A program made the position numbers and the translations under genes. Of a DNA stretch of 12,540 nucleotides, positions 7,725 to 12,540 are shown piece after piece. The notes under the pieces are model-generated. The model saw nothing but the letters and a program-made list of their open reading frames with translations. It ran no database searches and was not told the origin of the DNA. Numbering within the stretch: position 1 is the first letter of the stretch; every line of letters starts with the position of its first letter. The stretch lies in the NCBI GenBank assembly GCA_036397475.1, contig DASWIV010000129.1, positions 1 through 12,540 on the forward strand. The letters run 5' to 3'. Origin of the DNA: DASWIV01 sp036397475. GTDB taxonomy: Bacteria > JAJVIF01 > JAPKYR01.

Positions 7725-7964
7725 ATGCGCTCGAGACACCCGGTCTGCTCAATAGCATTATTTTTTCTTCTATTAATTGCATCATGCTCGGGATCAAACC
7801 CGGTCGCAGGCGACCTGCTTTCAGGTTCGACCCAGAGAACGCAGGCTCTATCCACAAGTCAGGTGCTATGGGGGATCTATGAAATTGAATGGAATTCAGA
7901 CCTGGAAGCCTTCGAGATTTTACCGGTGAGAACAATCCAGTTCCAGGAAAAGGTGTCCGTTTAA
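7725..7964 (+). pseudogene. 5' fragment of a lipoprotein gene interrupted by the nuclease cassette
   Basis: Only 79 residues remain. The start is intact: GGAGG at 7714-7718, a hydrophobic segment, and a good lipobox IASC with the lipidated Cys at residue 21. After a Ser/Thr-rich linker, the segment VLWGIYEIEW...FEILPVRTIQF matches the same region of the lipoprotein at 295 (VWGMWDVII...EIIPVRGVQY). The resemblance can be followed weakly through QEKVSV against ALDVNM, and then the frame stops at TAA (7962-7964) where the paralogue continues with FLQPPAGS. The remaining domain (hundreds of residues in the paralogue) is absent from the window. I read this as a once long lipoprotein gene cut by insertion of the cassette plus loss of its 3' part. 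The fragment might still be secreted as a short lipopeptide. Confidence 0.8.
7955..7963 (+). repeat. Imperfect 9-base direct repeat, left cassette edge
   Basis: GTCCGTTTA here and GTCCGGTTA at 10527-10535 match at eight of nine positions, and both are preceded within a few bases by GGTG. They sit where the lipoprotein and the truncated HNH gene respectively lose coding resemblance. They could be target-site microhomology, but a match this short can arise by chance. Confidence 0.25.
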
Positions 7965-7976
7965 ACAAGTTGTCCC

Positions 7977-8004
7977 TTGACAATTATAACGGACATGGTA
8001 AAAT
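7977..8004 (+). promoter_or_regulatory. Cassette promoter, probably giving a leaderless mRNA
   Basis: A perfect TTGACA (7977-7982), a 16-base spacer and TAAAAT (7999-8004, 5/6 match) form the best promoter in the window. Initiation about seven bases after the -10 falls at or next to the ATG at 8012-8014, leaving essentially no 5' leader. The promoter lies inside the dyad operator. Confidence 0.6.
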
Positions 8005-8011
8005 GCCGGAC

Positions 8012-9067
8012 ATGGGCATACCACTCACAGTATTTGTAGATCCCTTCTTAGAGCACATTAAAGCGATACCTTTTGTCCTTAGCACAAGGACTCCCGAGGT
8101 TATGTGGTCGTTTATGAGATCCAGGATTACATGGGACGCAACTACTTATATTAAGACCCAGGAGGGCGAGACTGAGTTTTTATGTACACGCATCGACCAG
8201 TTAAAGTACTCGACAATCGACTATTTATTACAACTCATAGACGGACAAATTGAGCCGAACAATATCATAGTTTTTAGCCTGTACATTTCCCCACATTGGG
8301 GGGAGTACCTTGCTGAAAAGGGATTTAACTTTGTCGATCTTGGAGGTAACAGCCGTCTTAAGATCAGTGATGCATACTATCACATGGTTCTTGGGAAGAA
8401 ACGAATAACACCACCCGAATCCAAGCAGGGAATCAGATCGCAGGGTTACCATGTAATATTTACCCTTCTGGCTGAACCGAAATTAGTTTCAACATCCGTT
8501 CGGAACATTGCTGCAAATGCTGGCGTGAGTAAAACGGCGGTCGCTGACAGACTACAGATACTTGAACAGGACGGTTACATTCAGAGCGATAAAAAGACCA
8601 AGCGGATCACCGCATATGACAAACTCCTAGCACATTGGCTCGAGGGCTACAAGGAGACTGTCGAGTCAAAATTGACTAGAGCGAGATTTAAAACCGCTGA
8701 GTCCGATCCCATCGAGCGTGAGAAAATCTATCCTGCAATCTTCGAGGAATCGGATATCAAATGGGCCTGGGGAGGCCTGACAGCCTCTAACATAATGACA
8801 GACGGCTACAGGGATAACTCAACGACAATTCACGTGGATAACTTCTATGCCGAAACGTTTGCCAGCTTAAGGGCAATGCCGGATGAAAAAGGTAATTTGG
8901 TGATTATGCGAATGGCGGGACCGATCTCAATGAAGGGAGCGGTTAAAAATACAATGCATCCGTTGTTAATTTATACCCAGCTCATAACATCCGATGATGA
9001 AAAAGCCCGTGATGCAGGTGCAGAGATTTATGACCGGTACATACAGCCGAAAGTGGAGGGAATTTAA
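8012..9067 (+). CDS. AbiEi_2-type winged-helix antitoxin/transcriptional regulator
   Basis: This 351-residue cytoplasmic protein resembles the AbiEi antitoxin/regulator family of type IV systems (AbiEi_2 type). The signature segment LYISPHWGEYLAEKGFNFVD followed by LGGNSRL lies at about residues 90-117. A winged helix (SVRNIAANAGVSKTAVADRL, recognition helix, then LEQDGYI wing) lies at about 161-195. The C-terminal domain has the family's WGGLTASNIM motif and an IHVDNFYAE strand. The frame is open back to 7889 with a methionine at 8003, but I choose ATG 8012 because the -10 box overlaps 8003 and the family-like sequence begins after it. AbiEi proteins normally repress their own operon and neutralise an AbiEii nucleotidyltransferase, but no such toxin follows. 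Here it is likelier to control or restrain the downstream nucleases, with the TGTCC/GGACA array as its operator. Role in the cassette is inferred; the family call is fairly secure. Confidence 0.85.
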   Translation: MGIPLTVFVDPFLEHIKAIPFVLSTRTPEVMWSFMRSRITWDATTYIKTQEGETEFLCTRIDQLKYSTIDYLLQLIDGQIEPNNIIVFSLYISPHWGEYLAEKGFNFVDLGGNSRLKISDAYYHMVLGKKRITPPESKQGIRSQGYHVIFTLLAEPKLVSTSVRNIAANAGVSKTAVADRLQILEQDGYIQSDKKTKRITAYDKLLAHWLEGYKETVESKLTRARFKTAESDPIEREKIYPAIFEESDIKWAWGGLTASNIMTDGYRDNSTTIHVDNFYAETFASLRAMPDEKGNLVIMRMAGPISMKGAVKNTMHPLLIYTQLITSDDEKARDAGAEIYDRYIQPKVEGI

Positions 9068-9084
9068 GGAAAGCGTTTGAAACT

Positions 9085-10146
9085 ATGGATCAAACAGTAA
9101 TGGAGAATGCCTGGCGGAATCAGCTCTTTCATCAATTCTACCGTGATTGGTACACCTTGAATATTCCTAAACTTGCCGTGCAATTCAGAGTTTCGGAAGA
9201 TACCCTAAAGAAAGATTTCTTGTCGGATGAATTCCGTCATTGGTTAATCGAGAAAACAGGTGTTGATCACATAACCTATGCTGTATTCAGCAAGCAAGAA
9301 CCGATCAGCGAATTATTCCTGTCCGAAATCAACACAGCATCTCTCTCAACGGATAACCGGTTGCATGCCCTAAGCGCTACACTATCTGCCATTAACCGTT
9401 ACGTATCTGCAATGAGAGAAAGCGTATTGATTGACTCGAGATTCCGAATCGAGGGTTTTCTAGTGTCGAGAGATGGAATGCCAACAGGAAAGATCTGCGA
9501 GGATTGCGGTGCACCTATGCATATCGTTAGTCGTGTTTATGGTGATTACTTTGCCGGATGTAGTAAATATCCTGAATGCTATAACCTGCAAACGTTGAGC
9601 ACTGAAGATTTCATGGCTGCCCCGAGACGTATTGACCAGATGAATGAAGGTGATCTCGACGAGGTCCTGAGCCGGTTACAACCTTCAGCCGATAACTGGC
9701 TACCTAACTCCTATGATGAGCCAGCTACGAAGTCTGAATTTATCGACCCGATACTCATGTCACTCGGCTGGGACACATATGGTGGAAGCAATGTCGGGAG
9801 GGAAGTTAAAACCGGAGAGGGATTAGCAGATTACGTGCTATTCACTGAAGACGGGGAGCCTCTAATAGTTGTCGAGGCGAAAAAGCTTCAGACCAAACTC
9901 ATGAATCACACAGAACAATTAGCTTTTTATATGTCTGGATTGCGAACAAAACTCGGTATCCTCACCAACGGGTTGGATTGGGAAGTTTACGAACTAAAGG
10001 ATTACGGGCACATTATGAAAATCCTGTCATTACAGAATATCTACAAGATTGCGGATGAGCAGCTTATCGCTGATTTCAGAAAACTGATCGGAAGGAGGGA
10101 ACCATGTTTGGAAGACGAAAACGACGATCCAGTAGCACATACCTGA
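9085..10146 (+). CDS. HTH / C4 zinc-ribbon / HsdR_N-like PD-(D/E)XK nuclease
   Basis: This 353-residue protein has three parts. Residues about 10-60 look like a helix-turn-helix (LNIPKLAVQFRVSEDTLKKD), the type found in phage terminase small-subunit-like proteins. A topoisomerase-type C4 zinc finger spans 138-165 (C138-x2-C141, C159-x5-C165, with the typical YFAGCSKYPECYN end), suggesting single-strand or damaged DNA binding. Residues about 215-340 match the N-terminal nuclease domain of type I restriction R subunits: SEFIDPILMSLGWDT, ADYVLF with Asp249, and VVEAKK with Glu264 and Lys266 as the D...ExK catalytic set, then QLAFYMSGLRTKLGILTNG. The ATPase/translocase part of HsdR is absent, and no HsdM or HsdS gene is near. 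AAGGA lies 14 bases before the ATG, somewhat far. It is 17 bases after the AbiEi_2 gene, and its 3' end overlaps the HNH gene. DNA cleavage is inferred from motifs. Confidence 0.88.
   Translation: MDQTVMENAWRNQLFHQFYRDWYTLNIPKLAVQFRVSEDTLKKDFLSDEFRHWLIEKTGVDHITYAVFSKQEPISELFLSEINTASLSTDNRLHALSATLSAINRYVSAMRESVLIDSRFRIEGFLVSRDGMPTGKICEDCGAPMHIVSRVYGDYFAGCSKYPECYNLQTLSTEDFMAAPRRIDQMNEGDLDEVLSRLQPSADNWLPNSYDEPATKSEFIDPILMSLGWDTYGGSNVGREVKTGEGLADYVLFTEDGEPLIVVEAKKLQTKLMNHTEQLAFYMSGLRTKLGILTNGLDWEVYELKDYGHIMKILSLQNIYKIADEQLIADFRKLIGRREPCLEDENDDPVAHT
10092..10098 (+). promoter_or_regulatory. Strong ribosome binding site inside the upstream nuclease gene
   Basis: AAGGAGG, the strongest Shine-Dalgarno in the cassette, lies five bases before the ATG at 10104 while still inside the coding sequence of the HsdR_N-like gene. 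It fixes the HNH start and supports translational coupling across the 43-base overlap. Confidence 0.75.
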
Positions 10147-10391
10147 ACAAAGACGGTTACCCGGTGTACAAGGACTCTGGAGTCCCGGCACATATCAGGG
10201 CGGCTGAGAAGAAAGTTGGAGGGAAGATCTTTCCAGGTCGTGTCGTTCATCACATTGACGGTGACAAAACGAATTACCGACAGGATAACGTCCAGGTGAT
10301 GTCCCGGAGCGATCATTTGAGACTGCATGCAAAATTGCGACGGCATAAGAAAACAGCCAACACCAGCAGAAAACGGAGATGGCGGTTCTAA
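10104..10391 (+). CDS. Small HNH endonuclease
   Basis: This 95-residue, very basic protein contains a compact HNH nuclease motif. His49-His50-x-Asp52 lies in GRVVHHIDGDKTNYR, the central Asn57 and Asn62 follow in TNYRQDN, and His71 and His75 sit in SRSDHLRLH. This is the beta-beta-alpha metal finger used by homing endonucleases, restriction enzymes and phage nucleases. Its DNA-contact residues are probably in the Arg/Lys-rich N-terminal (RRKRRSSS) and C-terminal (RRHKK...RKRRW) tails. The start has a strong ribosome binding site and overlaps the preceding nuclease by 43 bases in another frame, implying balanced co-expression. Free-standing HNH proteins like this are common in phages and mobile introns, so it could be the element's own mobility nuclease rather than a defence effector. 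Confidence 0.88.
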   Translation: MFGRRKRRSSSTYLNKDGYPVYKDSGVPAHIRAAEKKVGGKIFPGRVVHHIDGDKTNYRQDNVQVMSRSDHLRLHAKLRRHKKTANTSRKRRWRF

Positions 10392-10526
10392 AATAAGATT
10401 AACACAGATTGGAGTGTGCTATGCACGAACAAGTCCACTGCATATATTGTGGTGCGGAAATAGATCCAACAGCAGGTGAAGGGGATCATGTCATCCCAAG
10501 GCTCCTGGGGGAATTCCCCGGTGACC

Positions 10527-10535
10527 GTCCGGTTA
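10527..10535 (+). repeat. Imperfect 9-base direct repeat, right cassette edge
   Basis: GTCCGGTTA, the partner of GTCCGTTTA at 7955-7963 (one mismatch). It lies at the point where the second HNH gene loses family resemblance. Confidence 0.25.
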
Positions 10536-10571
10536 TCTGCTCTGGATACACACCGGGCGAAGTTACCCTGG

Positions 10572-10593
10572 CACCAGCCCCACCGGGCTGGTG
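10572..10593. terminator. Strong hairpin between convergent genes, no T tract
   Basis: A perfect 9-base stem (CACCAGCCC 10572-10580, GGGCTGGTG 10585-10593) closes a four-base CACC loop. It starts six bases after the stop of the minus-strand LVIVD gene and covers the last codons of the truncated HNH frame. No T-rich tail follows on either strand, so factor-independent termination is doubtful. It may protect 3' ends or block convergent read-through. Confidence 0.4.
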
Positions 10594-10598
10594 AACCA

Positions 10599-12540
10599 CT
10601 AATTCGCGTTGAAAATTCTCAAACCAAGGCTGGACGGAACAAAAATATACTGGTTATCCGCCGCAAGTCCGTATGCGAAACTGTATGCCCACTTGCCGTC
10701 GGTTCCAATCTCGGGCATATCGGGTACGATGTTCATCGCGTATAACTTCGCGTCATCGTACGGCCCAAGGTAGGCGAATGGTCCATCCCTGTAAACGTGA
10801 TGTGCGAAGTCACCCGGATCAAGCGTGGTCGATCCAACCAGCATCGGAGAGATGGGATCGAACAGGCTGACAATTTCAAACGTGTTATCGGCAGCTACAT
10901 ACATGTAACCATAGGCGATATCGATATCTCTCGAAATCCCGCCCGCGACATATGTTGTGATGCCTACCGGAAGGGATGGATCAGTGATATCCCACACTTC
11001 AATACCCGCACTCGTCGGGATGTACATGGTGTCTTCGTAGAAATGAGGCTCACCCGCGAAGTTGTTAGTGAAGTCGCCCCATAAAAGTACCGGATTCGGT
11101 GGATCGGAAATATCGAATGATTCGATCTTTAACCCGAATCCCGTTACCCAGAGAACATCCTTGTATGCGCCAAATTCAAAAACCTGTGCATTGAAGTCGG
11201 CACTCGAAACCAGGCTCAGACTGGTCGGGTCCAACGCGTCGAAGATCTGGACAATATCTGTCTGTTCGTCTGCAAACAGGAGTCCATCAGAGTAGACAAG
11301 ATCGAAACAGGGCTGATCGAGAGGATATTCACCCACGAGCATTGGATTTTCCGGATCGGTGATATCGAGAGTCACAATTCGGTTGACTGAATCCGTTGCA
11401 CTATCAGAAATTATTGCGAAGTTATCGACAATGACAACATCCTGTGGGTTAAGGATTAAATTCTCTTCAAATACCTGAGACGGAGAAGTGGGTGTGGAAA
11501 TATCGTAAACTTCCAATCCTCTGCCCTTCCTCACATGAAACAGGTGACTGATGGATGTAACGACGTACTGTCCTCCTTCTTCAGTATTGATTGTGGCTGA
11601 AACACCGATATTGTCAATGACAGATACGTTGATTATCTGAATTTTCTTGTCCTGGGTAGTGGTGTAAATATATTCACCTTCTACATACCAGTTATTGACA
11701 TTCTCTTCGATATTCAGATTCGATTCAATAAAGAAGTCCCCGATGCTGGAAACAGAAAAAGCCGAAATAGAATTTCCTGCAATTTCATGCTCCAGAAACA
11801 ACTTATCGCCATGTCCGATCGACCTGTAGACAGGTGTACCATTTAACACGATCGAATCTGCCTGTGAAATGAGATTTGGATTACTGATATCATAGCTTCT
11901 CAGGCTTGTTCCATCGACAACAATAAGATAATCGTCTCCCCCCGATTCAACATACGCTGGAGTTTCATGGTCGATACTGATGAAGTCCAGCCCGGACTGG
12001 ACTGGATTTATCGGATCGGTTATATCGTAGGTATAGCACCGGTCATCAAGTATCGGACGATATGCAGGCAGGAACATGGTGTCGGTTCCAGGTTTGATGA
12101 AAACACCCGTTATCTGTCCTCCCGGATGTGCAAGGTCGAGATGCTGAACCGGATTTTCGATATCGGAAAAATCCCAGACGTTCAGGCTGTAATTTATATT
12201 GTCGTTTTTCGTGATGTAATAAAAGTATGGCCAGTGATCGGTATTCCACGGTTCTTCCGGGTCCATCTCGAATTCAAGGTATTCATTAGTCAGTACCGGA
12301 TTTGTCGGGTCTGAAATATCGTAATACAAAAGATCATTAGCGTTCATTAACAACAAGGTTGTACCCTCAATATAAGCGATCGACATCTGCGGACTACTGA
12401 TGCCGAAAGTATCAACCGTGGATATTTCACCGAAACTGATAGTCTCGGCAGTTAAATTCATATCGAGTACATACGGCTGGTAGTGCATGGCTGCTGACGT
12501 TATGCCGAGCACATAATTTGCCGGTGGAAGGTCCATTCCG
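10599..12540 (-). CDS. LVIVD-repeat beta-propeller-like protein (partial, start beyond window)
   Basis: The frame is open to the window edge. The methionine at 12536 has no signal peptide and is preceded in frame by a Gly codon, so the true start lies outside; 647 codons are visible. The protein is built from about ten degenerate repeats of some 45-65 residues. Each is marked by a [YWFL]D[IFA][ST][DN]P...P box: YDISDPTNPV, WDFSDIENPV, YDITDPINPV, YDISTPTSPS, LDITDPENPM, FDISDPPNPV and WDITDPSLPV are the clearest, each followed by a strand such as LVGEY. This is the LVIVD/beta-propeller pattern of exported proteins in many environmental bacteria, thought to act in surface binding. The last visible residues (GLRIFNAN) end in a propeller strand with no sorting domain. 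It converges on the cassette. Confidence 0.9.
   Translation of the reverse strand, partial: GMDLPPANYVLGITSAAMHYQPYVLDMNLTAETISFGEISTVDTFGISSPQMSIAYIEGTTLLLMNANDLLYYDISDPTNPVLTNEYLEFEMDPEEPWNTDHWPYFYYITKNDNINYSLNVWDFSDIENPVQHLDLAHPGGQITGVFIKPGTDTMFLPAYRPILDDRCYTYDITDPINPVQSGLDFISIDHETPAYVESGGDDYLIVVDGTSLRSYDISNPNLISQADSIVLNGTPVYRSIGHGDKLFLEHEIAGNSISAFSVSSIGDFFIESNLNIEENVNNWYVEGEYIYTTTQDKKIQIINVSVIDNIGVSATINTEEGGQYVVTSISHLFHVRKGRGLEVYDISTPTSPSQVFEENLILNPQDVVIVDNFAIISDSATDSVNRIVTLDITDPENPMLVGEYPLDQPCFDLVYSDGLLFADEQTDIVQIFDALDPTSLSLVSSADFNAQVFEFGAYKDVLWVTGFGLKIESFDISDPPNPVLLWGDFTNNFAGEPHFYEDTMYIPTSAGIEVWDITDPSLPVGITTYVAGGISRDIDIAYGYMYVAADNTFEIVSLFDPISPMLVGSTTLDPGDFAHHVYRDGPFAYLGPYDDAKLYAMNIVPDMPEIGTDGKWAYSFAYGLAADNQYIFVPSSLGLRIFNAN
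10970..12320 (-). repeat. DNA trace of the LVIVD box repeats
   Basis: On the plus strand GGATCGGTGATATC and close variants recur irregularly (near 10978, 11101, 11347, 12010 and 12306, with weaker copies near 11879 and 12149). They are the reverse complement of codons for Asp-Ile-x-Asp-Pro. Their conservation at DNA level suggests fairly recent internal duplication or ongoing gene conversion. Confidence 0.6.

Larger units (their letters stand above)
7954..8012. promoter_or_regulatory. Four-half-site dyad operator at the cassette promoter
   Basis: TGTCC occurs at 7954-7958 and 7971-7975, and its complement GGACA at 7991-7995 and 8008-8012. The layout is TGTCC-N12-TGTCC-N15-GGACA-N12-GGACA, exactly symmetric about position 7983. 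The half-sites bracket the -35 box, fall in the spacer and touch the expected start point, so a bound repressor would block RNA polymerase. AbiEi-family proteins are known to autoregulate through paired inverted repeats, making the adjacent gene product the natural ligand. The outermost left site may be residual lipoprotein sequence. Confidence 0.55.
7962..10535 (+). mobile_element. Inserted nuclease/AbiEi_2 cassette (putative defence island)
   Basis: The block lies between a lipoprotein gene that stops abruptly (about 7962) and an HNH gene that loses family resemblance (about 10535). It holds four co-directional genes spaced by 17 bases, a 43-base overlap and 29 bases, which is operon-like. 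Codon use is looser than in the flanks, with more TTA, CTA and AGA. Two sampled 60-base lines (8101-8160, 9121-9180) have 26 and 27 G+C, against 32 in a flanking gene line (4321-4380). No transposase, integrase or clear terminal inverted repeats are seen, so the mechanism of entry is unknown. Boundaries are estimated from where coding resemblance ends and may be off by tens of bases. Confidence 0.55.
10421..10594 (+). pseudogene. Truncated second HNH/zinc-knuckle endonuclease
   Basis: The start at 10421 has GGAG six bases upstream. The N-terminal part, HCIYCGAEIDP then GDHVIPRLLGEFPGD, matches HNH proteins with a CxxC knuckle and a DHVIP metal-binding box. In that family a second cysteine knuckle (CPxCN) and the rest of the nuclease normally follow. 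Here resemblance ends at about GDRP (10532), and the frame runs through unrelated low-complexity residues (APAPPGW) to a TGA at 10592. Neither other forward frame restores the second knuckle, so this is a real truncation rather than a simple frameshift. The remaining 57 residues are unlikely to be active. It marks the right edge of the cassette. Confidence 0.7.

Noticed and set aside
7889..8002. Upstream extension of the AbiEi_2 gene to the ATG at 7889
   Set aside because: This stretch overlaps the lipoprotein fragment in another frame, reads as non-family sequence, has no ribosome binding site, and lies upstream of the best promoter.
9085..10146. Type I restriction-modification locus
   Set aside because: Only the HsdR N-terminal nuclease-like domain is present. 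There is no helicase region, no HsdM methyltransferase and no HsdS specificity gene.
10508..10519. Perfect palindrome GGGGAATTCCCC near the cassette right edge
   Set aside because: It falls within conserved HNH codons (Gly-Glu-Phe-Pro), so its symmetry is adequately explained by coding sequence and no function is supported.
8012..10594. A complete AbiE type IV toxin-antitoxin system
   Set aside because: No protein in the window has AbiEii/DUF1814-type nucleotidyltransferase motifs; the genes after the AbiEi_2 protein are nucleases.
10476..10745. Plus-strand frame bridging the truncated HNH gene and the LVIVD gene
   Set aside because: It has no family resemblance or ribosome binding site, and its 3' half is antisense to the LVIVD coding region.
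1..12540. tRNA, rRNA, CRISPR array, transposase or integrase
   Set aside because: None was recognisable by eye on either strand: no regularly spaced short repeats with spacers, no tRNA-like cloverleaf, and no DDE or tyrosine/serine recombinase motifs in the proteins.

Overview
The window looks like a chromosomal segment of a free-living bacterium of intermediate GC that exports many proteins. Two genes encode lipoproteins with lipoboxes, two encode proteins with cleavable signal peptides, and one encodes a long LVIVD-repeat beta-propeller-like protein. These families are common in poorly cultured phyla (for example FCB-like or PVC-like lineages), but nothing here fixes the taxon. No rRNA, tRNA, CRISPR array or transposase is visible.

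Left part (1-4801, plus strand): a promoter-bearing leader is followed by a 1260-residue lipoprotein with an N-terminal beta-rich domain, about five Ig-like modules, an FN3-like module and a C-terminal HELGH zincin-like domain. A small secreted HEAT-repeat protein follows, and the unit ends at a clear intrinsic terminator (4775-4801).

Centre (4846-7605, minus strand): a minimal biotin-protein ligase (birA) is coupled by an ATGA overlap to a secreted protein with a weak FlgT/LPP20-like C-terminus. Upstream lies a 407-residue protein that reads like a degenerate FAD amine-oxidase/phytoene-desaturase fold that has lost its dinucleotide-binding glycines. A divergent intergenic region (7606-7724) carries promoters both ways.

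Right part (7725-10594, plus strand): a second lipoprotein, paralogous at its N-terminus to the first, is cut off after about 79 residues. It runs directly into a cassette with looser, more A/T-rich codon use: an AbiEi_2-type winged-helix protein, an HTH/zinc-ribbon/HsdR_N-like PD-(D/E)XK protein, a small HNH nuclease, and a truncated second HNH protein. The cassette starts at a strong-looking promoter embedded in four symmetrically placed TGTCC/GGACA half-sites, and its first gene may be translated from a leaderless mRNA. No AbiEii nucleotidyltransferase toxin is present. The cassette is the best candidate for an undescribed defence or mobile-element-control system: an AbiEi-like autorepressor wired to two nucleases. 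Its right edge falls inside the truncated HNH gene at about 10535. The missing part of the lipoprotein does not reappear, so the insertion came with a deletion or later decay.

Far right (10599-12540, minus strand): the C-terminal 647 codons of an LVIVD-repeat protein whose start lies outside the window, convergent with the cassette.
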